Assembly (NCBI GenBank): GCA_947625485.1
Contig: CANQOP010000006.1
Coordinates: forward strand, 1 to 64,000
From: an uncultured Clostridia bacterium
GTDB lineage: Bacteria; Bacillota; Clostridia; Oscillospirales; Acutalibacteraceae
Direction: 5' to 3'
Length of the DNA: 64,000 nucleotides
Each line of letters starts with the position of its first letter. Within the stretch, counting starts at the first letter, position 1. Below the pieces are notes generated by a model. It had not been told where the DNA came from and searched no databases. It saw nothing but the letters and a program-made list of their open reading frames with translations. The position numbers and the translations under genes were made by a program. This document shows positions 19,461 through 29,600 of this stretch, piece by piece.

Positions 19461-20078
19461 ATGGGGAATATTTTTAACAATACCAACATTACCCAACAAG
19501 GAAATGAAAATAACATCCATATTGGTGATTCCTATAAAATAAATTTTGGGAATAGAAATATTAAAATAAGCGAAATGGATTATAAAGAAATAGATTATAA
19601 AAAGATGATAAAAAATGAAATAATAAAAGCTTCTATTTCTTTTGTTTTTACTATTATTACATTTACAACTGAACAAATCATTAGCGATAATAATAGTATA
19701 AATCCCATATTTCCAATCGTTATATCAATTCTTATATTCATAGGGTTTAGTTTGTTTTTATTCTTCTTGTATCAAATTATTGTGTTTAAAATTGAAAACA
19801 AAAGACTAGAACGTAATAATACCATACGAATAAGAAAATTTTTCGATTATCTATTATCATTAATTCATCACTTGACAGATTTGGACACACGAGAAATTCC
19901 TGATAAAGTAATAATAAGAAAAGGAGAAAGAACATATCAACTAACTGGTTGTACATGTCCAATTTGCACTGTGGGAGATATTGGTAAAATGAAATTTATC
20001 AAAGTAAATGGTGAACTATATCTTAGGTGTAATGAAAATTCTAAGCATATCATTAGATTCGACTCTAAATCTTATTGA
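19461..20078 (+). CDS. Membrane protein with C-terminal zinc-ribbon-like motif
   Basis: Two TM segments; N-terminal NITQQGNENNIHIGDS; CTCPIC...LRC. Confidence 0.6.
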   Translation: MGNIFNNTNITQQGNENNIHIGDSYKINFGNRNIKISEMDYKEIDYKKMIKNEIIKASISFVFTIITFTTEQIISDNNSINPIFPIVISILIFIGFSLFLFFLYQIIVFKIENKRLERNNTIRIRKFFDYLLSLIHHLTDLDTREIPDKVIIRKGERTYQLTGCTCPICTVGDIGKMKFIKVNGELYLRCNENSKHIIRFDSKSY

Positions 20079-20114
20079 TTTAATTTCAAACATTAAAAAT
20101 ATTTATAACGATTT

Positions 20115-20145
20115 GTCTCCGATTAGTTATTAATCGGAGACTTTT
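20115..20145 (+). terminator. Rho-independent terminator GTCTCCGATTA/TAATCGGAGAC + T5
   Basis: Perfect 11-bp arms followed by TTTTT. Confidence 0.85.
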
Positions 20146-20210
20146 TATAAAAAAATAGATTTACAAATATTGGCTGCATCCTATATTAAGACAATAGTAT
20201 CTGCAAAAAT

Positions 20211-22085
20211 TCATCTTCCTCCCGCGTTACCGAAAATCTTGTACTTATACTCGGGTGCTTTCACCTGAAGCAAGTAACGCTCATTACCGCAGCGATACAG
20301 ACAAGTTCCGCGGCTGCTAATGCGGATAAGATTATACTCGTTGAGTTCTACCATAAGAGCGTCGGTAAAATCTCTGCCGTTTATGTTACCGGGATAGAAC
20401 AGGAAATGGTGAGACGGGATTGAGAATAGAGGCTTTGTCAATTCTTTTACGTCCGGCATCAAGAAATCCTCAATGTTTTGACTGGCGAGAATTACCGCGG
20501 ATTCTTTTTTGCGAACGCGTTTCATAGCGTTTCTGATGTATTCAATGGCTGTTCTGTTTGTGAGGAACAGATACAGCTCATCAATTGACGCGACAGTGTT
20601 TCCGACTCCGAGGAGCTTGTTGCTCATATACGAAAGGATGTTGAATAGCATTGCGTCTTTGAGCCTGCGGTTAGTATCAAGTAAGCCCTTGACTCCGAAG
20701 CATAGAAATTTATCGTCATCAATATTTGTATGCCCGTTAAAGTATTTGCTCTCAGCTCCCTTGCACATAGAGTACAGTCCGAGACAAACCTGACGGAGTG
20801 TTTCTCGGTTGTATACGTCAACCGCTTTTTCATCAAAGGTTTTGTATTCTTCCTCGCAGATGTCATAAAGGTCATTCATAATAGGAAAACGCGAGGAGCT
20901 CACCTTTTCGTAGTCGGTAAAATCATCAATACCGAATCTCCTGTATAACTTCATGAGCATAATCTCAATAGTGTCGAGCTGCTCATCAGTGAAATCCTTA
21001 TACGCTCTGAAAAAGTCTTTGAGGAACGCAATATGTTGACTGAGCCTGGTTACACGCTTGAATGCGTTAGGGGTGTTCTCGTCGATGTCGCCGTCTGATG
21101 TTCCCCAATCCTTCGGCTCTAACGGATTGATTTTGTACCGTCCGTTCATAAAATCAATATAGCAGCCTCCGAGTGCTTTTGTTAAATCCTCATACTCGGA
21201 TTCCGGATCAAGACAGATTAAGGCTTTACCGCTTTCACGGATATTGGTGAGTAGGAGTTTCAGCAGATAAGATTTACCCTGTCCGCTGTTGCCGAGGATG
21301 AGGACGTTTGAGTTCGTTTTATCTTCGGTTCGTCTGTCGAAGTCAACGAGGATATTCGTGCCGTACTTATCTCTGCCGATGTAGAATCCGTGGGGATCGG
21401 TTTTGCCCGAAAAGTTAAACGGATACATATTCGCGACAGATGACGCGGGCAGAACTCTCTCGAACTGACTGCCGAACATATTTAAACCTATCGGTGTTAC
21501 CGACAGCAGTCCTTCCTTCTGTCTTAGCGTGAGCTTATCCACCTTTATTTTTGTACGCGCAAGTTCCATGTCAATCTCAGTCTGAAGCTCACGGAGCTTT
21601 TTGTGGTTCTTTGCTTTCAACTCAATAAACACGGCACAATGCAGAAGCACTTCTTTACTGCGCTGCGTGTTTGAGACAAGCGCGGTAACGTCCTGCAGGT
21701 TGCCCTGTGCCTCAATGCTTTCGCTCACGTCGTTGCCTGTCGCTTTCAGCTTGTTCTTTCGCTCGGCGTTCTGCAGAATCTTTCTCTGCTCGAGCGGTTC
21801 TACAAGCCTGTGGTATATACGGAGTGTTACTCCGTTCTTATCGGCGAGGTTTGCCAATATCGCCTGTTCCTCGGTAGACGGCGCGTACTCCGTTACCGCC
21901 CATACAGAACGATAGGTGTCGCCGACGATTATATAATTCGCCTTAAAGCTGATTGTCGCGGGCAGGATCATATCAAAGAAATCTTTTGTGTATATTTCTT
22001 CTTTCTGTTCCGCGGTCAGCTCTTTGGGCTTTCTTCTAAAAAGTTTCATAAAACCTCCTGTTGCCGTTGTAACAGCAGAAGGCAA
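20211..22085 (-). CDS. VirB4/TraE-type conjugative ATPase
   Basis: VLILGNSGQGKSYLLKLLL Walker A; FKRVTRL, ASIDELYLF, VILASQN motifs. Confidence 0.93.
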   Translation of the reverse strand: MPSAVTTATGGFMKLFRRKPKELTAEQKEEIYTKDFFDMILPATISFKANYIIVGDTYRSVWAVTEYAPSTEEQAILANLADKNGVTLRIYHRLVEPLEQRKILQNAERKNKLKATGNDVSESIEAQGNLQDVTALVSNTQRSKEVLLHCAVFIELKAKNHKKLRELQTEIDMELARTKIKVDKLTLRQKEGLLSVTPIGLNMFGSQFERVLPASSVANMYPFNFSGKTDPHGFYIGRDKYGTNILVDFDRRTEDKTNSNVLILGNSGQGKSYLLKLLLTNIRESGKALICLDPESEYEDLTKALGGCYIDFMNGRYKINPLEPKDWGTSDGDIDENTPNAFKRVTRLSQHIAFLKDFFRAYKDFTDEQLDTIEIMLMKLYRRFGIDDFTDYEKVSSSRFPIMNDLYDICEEEYKTFDEKAVDVYNRETLRQVCLGLYSMCKGAESKYFNGHTNIDDDKFLCFGVKGLLDTNRRLKDAMLFNILSYMSNKLLGVGNTVASIDELYLFLTNRTAIEYIRNAMKRVRKKESAVILASQNIEDFLMPDVKELTKPLFSIPSHHFLFYPGNINGRDFTDALMVELNEYNLIRISSRGTCLYRCGNERYLLQVKAPEYKYKIFGNAGGR

Positions 22086-22166
22086 ATCAGCCGTTTGCTG
22101 CTACAAACGACTGATTCTTGTAAAGAGAAAGACCGCCGAAGCGGTCTTAAAAAAATAGTATTTTGT

Positions 22167-23396
22167 TTATAACTTCATTTCCGAAGTATAATCTTCAGCT
22201 GTGTCCTCGTCAACATCATTTTCAATGTTATCGCTGTAATTATACATCGTATACGACAAGCTCTCGATAATATCAATCCTGCTGTTTATGGATTGTATAA
22301 TTGCTTCGCGCCTTTCGTCGTCAAGATAATCTCCGCTTTGAGAAAGCAATTCTCGGATTTCATCCTCACAAGCCCTCAGCTTATCAAAATCAATCCAATC
22401 GAGCGCGGTAACAAGCTTGAGTTGTTCTTCGTGAGTTTTTTTGAAGGGTTTACATATAAGGTTTTTCCCTGATTTTATTTGATTTGTAAGCTTATCGTAG
22501 CCCAAGGATGAACCGCTGTCGAAAATCGGAGCTGTTCCTATCCATTCGAGTGTTTCCGCGTTGCGGAGCAAACCAAAGTTATTCTGATGTCTGTCCTCGT
22601 TAGCGATAAGGAAATCAACAACAATCATCTCGTTCAGACGTTGTCTGATATCGTCTATGCCTATCGCTTCACAGCAGTTAATGTAGTGCTGATATATTGA
22701 AGTATTGTTGTCCTTCTTAACGCTTTGCATTATACGCCACGCGCTGACGAGTTCAGTATCAGGATTAATAAAATCCTCACATACGCTGAACGGGGTTTCT
22801 TCGTCCCAAATCAAAGTATAATCGACGTGGTTAACATTTAACGCGCGCATTATAATCGACGCGATAACCTCGTTAAACGGCTGCTGCATAAACGGCGGGC
22901 TTCCTGATTTCACAAGACAGCGTTTTCCGTTTATAATCTTCCAGCGCTTTTTCAAAAATCCGTCGGAGGTATTATCCGGCGAACTAAAATCAAAGTCAAG
23001 CTCTTTTTTAGGCTTACCGAGAAGCACGTCGCCTATATCTTCAGAGAAAGGGTTGTCAAAGAAATTTATGCTTTCCCATTCAAGGTCAGCATTCTGAGGT
23101 TTAACCCAATATTGATCAGAAAGACTTAAACCGTAGCACCTTGAAATGAGAAGCTTGGTATTAGGTACATTTAAGGTTTCAAGAGCTTCCTTAACACCTG
23201 AACGGCTTGCGGGAATACTTCTGTCCGTCCACCACTCATTTAAAGCGGCGCGGTCAACAATGCCTTTCTTGTATCCTACCGCGACAGGGAGATGTTCGGG
23301 ATTATATAAAGTACCGCTTTTGCGGATACTTCCCGTTATTTCATCAATCATTAAATCCATAACGGGTATATTTTTATGCATTAACGTATAGTTCAA
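22167..23396 (-). CDS. HipA-like kinase-fold protein
   Basis: KRCLVKSG, DFLIANEDRHQNNFGLLRN, APIFDSGSSLGYDKL motifs. Confidence 0.75.
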   Translation of the reverse strand: MNYTLMHKNIPVMDLMIDEITGSIRKSGTLYNPEHLPVAVGYKKGIVDRAALNEWWTDRSIPASRSGVKEALETLNVPNTKLLISRCYGLSLSDQYWVKPQNADLEWESINFFDNPFSEDIGDVLLGKPKKELDFDFSSPDNTSDGFLKKRWKIINGKRCLVKSGSPPFMQQPFNEVIASIIMRALNVNHVDYTLIWDEETPFSVCEDFINPDTELVSAWRIMQSVKKDNNTSIYQHYINCCEAIGIDDIRQRLNEMIVVDFLIANEDRHQNNFGLLRNAETLEWIGTAPIFDSGSSLGYDKLTNQIKSGKNLICKPFKKTHEEQLKLVTALDWIDFDKLRACEDEIRELLSQSGDYLDDERREAIIQSINSRIDIIESLSYTMYNYSDNIENDVDEDTAEDYTSEMKL

Positions 23397-23458
23397 AATT
23401 TCACCTCCAAGGGCTTTTATTTAGTATATCACAAATACAAATAAAAGCAAATATTATT

Positions 23459-24280
23459 TTACTGCTTTACGCCTATAACAAGCAGTCTGTCATCTCTGTT
23501 ACTGCCCATACAGGTCGAGAGAGATAATAGTTTCTGTCCGAATTTTGGCACTATCCGCGTCTTATACAGCGAATGGTCGATGGCATATGATATTTTCTTA
23601 TCATACTTCTTCTCTGTTTCCGCTGTAATAAAGTTGTACCAATAGTCATCGGCTTTAACGCGCAAGACTGCGAACACCTTATACACTTCTCGCTCCTTGT
23701 GTGTTTCGAGGACAATATCCTGATGCGAGTCGCGGTACATTCTTCTTGTGTAATTACAAAGATCCGAAAACATTGAGCCGTAGTTCATATGATGACCGAA
23801 TATGATTTTGTTATCGCTGTTGTCACTGCACCTCGCGTCCATATACGGAACGCCGCTTGAGCTTGTCTGACCGTAAAAGTTCTTGTTAAGATATTTATCA
23901 GGCTCACTCGGCGTATGCATAACCGGATAGCTGATGCGTGTATCCTTAATGCTTATCCACGCATAGCATTCCTTGTTCATACCGAGCAGTTCATCCACAC
24001 TGTGTGTTGGCTGCTGAGACGGCTCGGTTGCGTTTGAGCTTTCATTCGGGATAATAACATCGGACTGTTTTTCAGCAGTCGGCTCTGTTTTACTCGTTGA
24101 AACAGTAACCTTTTCTTTCAGCTTAGAAAATTCATTATCCGCTATGCTTTCCTCAATAGGTGCTTTAACAACCGAAATAAAGCAGATTACAATTACAACC
24201 ACAAAAACCGCAATTACCGCGATCGTGGCGAGTTTTTTCTTATTCATTACTCTCACCTCCGACGTACTGCAAGCCGTCAA
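23459..24280 (-). CDS. Class B sortase
   Basis: TM anchor; NKIIFGHHMNYGSMFSDL; LLSLSTCMGSNRDDRLLVIG. Confidence 0.92.
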   Translation of the reverse strand: MTACSTSEVRVMNKKKLATIAVIAVFVVVIVICFISVVKAPIEESIADNEFSKLKEKVTVSTSKTEPTAEKQSDVIIPNESSNATEPSQQPTHSVDELLGMNKECYAWISIKDTRISYPVMHTPSEPDKYLNKNFYGQTSSSGVPYMDARCSDNSDNKIIFGHHMNYGSMFSDLCNYTRRMYRDSHQDIVLETHKEREVYKVFAVLRVKADDYWYNFITAETEKKYDKKISYAIDHSLYKTRIVPKFGQKLLSLSTCMGSNRDDRLLVIGVKQ

Positions 24281-24836
24281 TATCTGGAATGAGCTCGCCG
24301 TTCAGCGAAGCGTCGAAATATACGGCGAGGGCTCTTTTTATATCAGCTTTGTCAAGGCGCTTAATATCGAAATTTTGCTCCGTGATGATTTTCTCAACAC
24401 GGTTTGCGATTGTTGACACCTGATCCTCGCTTGTGGTTTTATAGCGGACTACAAACATAAACTGTCGGGACGTTGAAGTCTCAAGGTTTATGTTGTCAAT
24501 AAAGTCGTAGTCCTTCTGCAGTATTTTTCTGACCTTCTCGTTATCTTCCTTCTCAATACGGTTTAGAAGATGAGTTTTGTTAGTGTCAAAAGATTCCGCG
24601 GCGTCGGTGCAGGATATTTCAATATCGGGTACAGCCGACAGAATCATCATAAGCCGCTGAATCTTCAGGTCGATATTTTCATATGACAATACCGATACGT
24701 TTGTCGGCGCTACGCTAAAGAACACAAGCGTATGTTTTCCGACAAGCAAACCATTCTTTGTAAACGTCTTTATACCGAATAACTCCTGAACAGAACGTCC
24801 TTTGTTATTCTTTCGCTGTTTTTTGCTTTTTCTCAA
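24240..24836 (-). CDS. Conjugal transfer protein of unknown function
   Basis: Position between VirB4 and PrgI-like genes. Confidence 0.5.
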   Translation of the reverse strand: MRKSKKQRKNNKGRSVQELFGIKTFTKNGLLVGKHTLVFFSVAPTNVSVLSYENIDLKIQRLMMILSAVPDIEISCTDAAESFDTNKTHLLNRIEKEDNEKVRKILQKDYDFIDNINLETSTSRQFMFVVRYKTTSEDQVSTIANRVEKIITEQNFDIKRLDKADIKRALAVYFDASLNGELIPDIDGLQYVGGESNE

Positions 24837-25104
24837 CTTGTTTCTCCTTCCATAAGAATTTCTGCTGTGTCAAAAGGAAATACTTGGCCGCATAGCGTAT
24901 ATAGTCAAGCACGGTTGTATCGGACAGACGGATTGACAAAAATCCGAAAGCGAGTGTTACCGCAATTGGGACAATAATTTTCGTCTGAGCGAATATGAAT
25001 ATTGACACAAGCAGAGCTACGCACATTATCGCAAAATCTCTGAGCGACCACAGCCAGAGATTAGCTGTAGCCTTCAGATTCTGCGGGTATAAATAGGTTT
25101 TCAT
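24805..25104 (-). CDS. PrgI-like conjugal transfer membrane protein
   Basis: YPQNLKATANLWLWSLRDFA; two TM segments. Confidence 0.7.
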   Translation of the reverse strand: MKTYLYPQNLKATANLWLWSLRDFAIMCVALLVSIFIFAQTKIIVPIAVTLAFGFLSIRLSDTTVLDYIRYAAKYFLLTQQKFLWKEKQVEKKQKTAKE

Positions 25105-25117
25105 TAGCTTTCCTCCC

Positions 25118-26050
25118 TTACTTCACCGCGCTCGCAATGGTTCGCGTCATATTGACCGCGGTTGTAGTAGCGTGCATAACATTCATTACGTTGACTTTTA
25201 CGCTTGAGTCAAGTCCGAACTGCTGGGCTATTCTCGGAACTTCGTTTGCCGACAGCATTATTCCTAAGCCGAGCAGCATATTATCGGGAAATGTCAGCAA
25301 CCCGAGGAACAGCAAGGTCGTCTGCATAAACGCCGTCAAGCATAGAGCCGCAATCTGCTTCATCCATTGGTTGAAACCGTCCTGATATCCTCTTGGGACA
25401 GAGAACATATACAAGGAGCCTACAGCTATCTGTATAAGGAGAATTCCTCCGCGCTTTATATTCGCAAAGAATATCTTTATTACACAGTAAGCGAAGGCAA
25501 TTAAGCAAAGTAAGTTAAGCAAGTTAGTGGTAGTTTGATTGCTTATCGCAAAACTACCTTCCAACACACTTGTACTTTCACCTGCGAGGTCAAGACTTTT
25601 TGTACTTGCCGCCAAGGATGACAAGTCGTGAGCAAGGGTGTTCTGCAGAGATATACAGAACTTGTATAACTCCACAGGAACAACCCCGATTAGCGAACAG
25701 GCAAAAAAGCCCTTTAAAACATTGATAGCTGTGGTCTTTACGGAAGCTCGTCCGTTCTGATACTCCACAGCAACATCGAACACCGCTACTATTGTTCCCG
25801 CGGCAAATAGAGCCCAACCGAACATCGTAAATAGCTGAACCGTCGCTTTAACCCAATCGAGATCGAACATCTCAGCTCCCATTTTTCCCATTTCGGTAAA
25901 AAAGTCGGCAACTGCGTTATAAATCGTTTCATACATCCATTTGAGCATTGTATCCCAAATGGCGCTTGAGATTTGTTTACCGAGAGTACTGAAAGCGCTG
26001 CCTATTGCGTCGCCTATACCCGATATAAAATCACCGAGCCAGTCAAACAA
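25118..26050 (-). CDS. TrbL/VirB6-like conjugal membrane protein
   Basis: Polytopic; PRGYQDGFNQWMKQIAALCLTAFMQTTLLFLGL. Confidence 0.8.
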   Translation of the reverse strand: MFDWLGDFISGIGDAIGSAFSTLGKQISSAIWDTMLKWMYETIYNAVADFFTEMGKMGAEMFDLDWVKATVQLFTMFGWALFAAGTIVAVFDVAVEYQNGRASVKTTAINVLKGFFACSLIGVVPVELYKFCISLQNTLAHDLSSLAASTKSLDLAGESTSVLEGSFAISNQTTTNLLNLLCLIAFAYCVIKIFFANIKRGGILLIQIAVGSLYMFSVPRGYQDGFNQWMKQIAALCLTAFMQTTLLFLGLLTFPDNMLLGLGIMLSANEVPRIAQQFGLDSSVKVNVMNVMHATTTAVNMTRTIASAVK

Positions 26051-26063
26051 TTACCTCACCCCG

Positions 26064-26402
26064 CTAACCGAGTACCGACCAAATATATGTCGGAGCTGTA
26101 AGCGAGAAAATGAGACAACCGAAAAGAATGGCAGGTGCCGCAAATTCAAATTGTCCGTGCTTTCTGTAGTCCATATACGCGGTCGCTAGCTTCACGAAAA
26201 AGAGAATGGCGAGAATCATATCAACTACGGGGAAAACCACGTTATTGACAACGCTTTTTATCTGCGTCTGCGCTGACTTCCATGTGTTCTCGATAGCTGT
26301 TGATACATTTCCCGCGGCAAACGCGGGAAACACAGAAGATGCGGCTATCAATGCTATGCAGAGAATAATCAGCGCAATTTTTATTACTTTTTTCTTATTC
26401 AA
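26064..26402 (-). CDS. VirB2/Maff2-like pilin or small conjugal membrane protein
   Basis: Signal peptide plus two TM segments directly upstream of TrbL-like gene. Confidence 0.6.
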   Translation of the reverse strand: MNKKKVIKIALIILCIALIAASSVFPAFAAGNVSTAIENTWKSAQTQIKSVVNNVVFPVVDMILAILFFVKLATAYMDYRKHGQFEFAAPAILFGCLIFSLTAPTYIWSVLG

Positions 26403-26673
26403 CTTTGAATACCTCCGAATCTTTAATGTATTTAACTTTAAGGTTTATACTTTTGGCGAGGTTGATTTCCCTTATCATTTCATCATTATGATAATCTCCG
26501 AACACCCACACTTCATCACTCGCGAAAATCAGCGGGTTACAGTTCTTTCCGTGAAGAAACGGCAAGACGGGAGCCTTGCCGTTTCTTACAACATATTCCG
26601 CGTAAGCATGGAGCTTTGATGTGTTTTCGGGTATGTTACCTCGTATTGCTGAGCATATATACACACACCGCAT
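26395..26673 (-). CDS. DUF4406/DUF7768-like nucleoside-binding protein
   Basis: VYICSAIRGNIPENTSKLHAYAEYVV...DEVWVFGDY. Confidence 0.7.
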   Translation of the reverse strand: MRCVYICSAIRGNIPENTSKLHAYAEYVVRNGKAPVLPFLHGKNCNPLIFASDEVWVFGDYHNDEMIREINLAKSINLKVKYIKDSEVFKVE

Positions 26674-29600
26674 TAATCATCATCGTCCTCATCTTTCTTT
26701 CTGAATTTTACGATACAGAATGCAATCAAACCGCCGAGAGCAATAGCGCCGAGTCCGATAAAGAATCCGAAGTTATTGTCAGCGCCTGTCTGCGGAGTAT
26801 GGGGAGTCGGCTGTTTCTTGTTTGTCATCTTGGCTTTTACGATTTCGCCGCCCTTCTTGATTTCAAACTTATGAGGCTTGGTGTCAATGATATATCCGTC
26901 GGGAGCGTCGAATTCCTCGTAGGTGTATTTACCGACTCTGAGCTTAAACTCAGCGATTCCATGTTTATCGGTATATCCTTCGACTACGGTCTTGCCGTTC
27001 TCGTCTTTAATACGGAATCCTGCGTCGGGGAGCAGCTTTCCGTCGGAAACATCACGCTTGGTGATTTCAAGAGTGCCTGTTTCGGGCTTATTGATAAAGC
27101 CGACACCTGCCCTATTCTCTACGTTTACAACCTCCTTGTTCTCTTTGATTTCAAAGTAATAATACTTTGTATCTCTGACGAAATTCTTGGGAGCTGTTTT
27201 CTCGTAAAGGAAGTAGCTGCCTACTCTGAGATTTTCGAGCTGATACTCGCCCTTCTTGTACTCTGTCATTTCGCCGACGAGTGTGTCTGTCTTAGCGGTA
27301 AACTTCTTATCGCCGTCGGTATCGGCATATACCTCAAATACAGCGCCTGCGAGCTTATTCTCAGGGTAGTCCTTGTCAACCTTAACTGTCTTGGCTGTAC
27401 CGACTGCAGGCTTATTTATAAAGCCGACACCCGCTTTATTTTCTACGGTTACGACTTCCTTGTCCTCTTTAATCTCAAAGTAGTGATAACTCTCATCTCT
27501 GAGGAAGTTCAGAGGAGCCTCCTTCTCGTAAAGAAGGTAGCCGCCAATCGGAAGCTCGCCGAGTTCATATTCGCCATCCTCAACCTCTTTCATTTCGCCG
27601 ACAAGAGTGTCCTTCTCAGCGTTATACTGCTTATCGCCGTCTTTATCCAAATATACTTCAAAGGTCGCGCCTGTGAGCTTGTTTTCGGGGTAATCGGCGT
27701 CGACCTTGATTGTTCTTGCCGTACCGTAAGCAATTTCGTTTACGATATCCTCGCCGTTGTTAATCTTAATCTCCTGAACCGCCTTATCATCAGCCGCCTC
27801 AAAAGTAAACTCATAGTGTGTATCATCAAGAACATATTTGGAGTTTGTGCTGTATTCCTTAACGTAATAATCACCCGCGGGAATATCAGTTTTAAAGGTT
27901 GCGGTTCCGTCCTCGGTTACTGAAATTATCTCAATTAAACCGTCAGACGGGATTGATGTTTCGTCCTCAGCTTCAATATCCTGATTAGCGTAAAGTCCGA
28001 AAGAAACTTCCAAGAGTTCATCGTTATCGCCGATTCCGTACTGCTCGTCCTTATCCATTAACTTTGTGAGACTTACTTCTGCTTTCTGACGGGTATTCTT
28101 AATAGTAATATCAGCGTTTGTTACTTTAACGGTTTCACCGCCGTACTTAATTGTTACATCGTACTCCTTGCCGTCAGCGACATAACCCTCGGGCGTTTTT
28201 GTTTCCTTGATAACGTATGTGCCGAGGTAAAGCTCTTTGGATTTAGCCTTGCCGTTTTCTCCCGTTGTAACGGTGTCAACAAGCTCGCCTTTCTTTACAC
28301 GGATTGTTCTGTCGCCTGTGTCAATATCCTCTTTCGCTCTGATTTCAAATTCGGCGCCTTCGAGATTTGATGAACCGTATACAGGCTGATACTTAGTAAT
28401 ACTGTTTTCTTCTGTTTCTTTAACAGAGGTGAATGTGTCGCCTGTCTTAGTGATAGTAATTGTACCCATTTCGGGATAGTCATACTTTTCTACTTCAACC
28501 TTAGTTGAGTCCGACTTGACTTCAAAATCTTTAGGTGTGCCGTCGAGAAGATAACCTTCGCCCGCGGCAACCTCAATAAGCTGATACTTACCGACAGGGA
28601 GCTTTGTCTCGAAGCTGACTACACCCTCGTCGTCGGTTTCAAAGGTGTCTGTACCGTCAACCTTGACATACTTGCCGTCTGAACCCTTAATTTTAAACTT
28701 GAATCCCACGAGTTCAATTACCTTCTTCGTTACGGCATCCTTCTTAACAATTTTAAAATCGGAAGGCTTGAGCACATTTTTAAAGGATACGGTTGCGGTT
28801 TTACCTGATTCAACCTTCACAGTCTGAGCCTTCTGAGCTACATAACGGCTGTACTTATTCTCGGTTATGGTATATGTTCCGGGTACAAGGTCTGTCAAAT
28901 TAAAATATCCTTTTGAATCAGTCTTTACCGTCTTTTTATAGCTGTTAGGTCCCGTAATCGTAAACTTTATGCCTGAAACCTTACCGTCCTCGGAGGTTTT
29001 CTTGATTTTGAGGTTGCCGCCCTTCGCGCTGACTTTAAAGAACGCCTGCACAGGATCAGGCGCGTTTTCAACGCCTGTGATAACATCCTGTTTTGACGAA
29101 TCGCCGTAAGGGATGATAACGCTCTTTTTGGCAACTGTAGGAACGCTTTTATTTGAACTAAAAGTTACGGAATTAACAGGCTTGGAAGCCGAAAGCGTGA
29201 GCTTGTTGCCTGACTTTGAAACGGTTACGCCGTCTGTTTTCTTAAAGCTGAAATCAGAAAGCACCTTTTTGCTGTCGGTAAGTGTGAGCGTATATTTACC
29301 CGAACTTACCTTCATAGCGTGAGTAGTAGCTTTTGATTTAAGGCGGTTAGCAAAGCTCGGAACGGTTAAGTGTCCCTTAAGCCCGTTTGAAATCTGATTG
29401 TAAACTGTCTTAACACCGGGATTCTTACCGCCTGAACACATACCGTCAATAAACTTGCTGTCAGTACAGGCGTATGTATCGGAAGTCTTTCTGCATCCCG
29501 CGACAAACTCCCAGATTATAAGCTGAGTAGCAACCCATTTCTGATCGGCTGTACCGCTGAGATTCTTGGCGTTGCCGCCCTTGCCGTAGAGGAGCGCGAG

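Noticed and set aside
26616-27923. 435-aa plus-strand ORF
   Set aside because: Antisense shadow of the repetitive adhesin gene; hydrophobic low-complexity translation, no SD or family motif.
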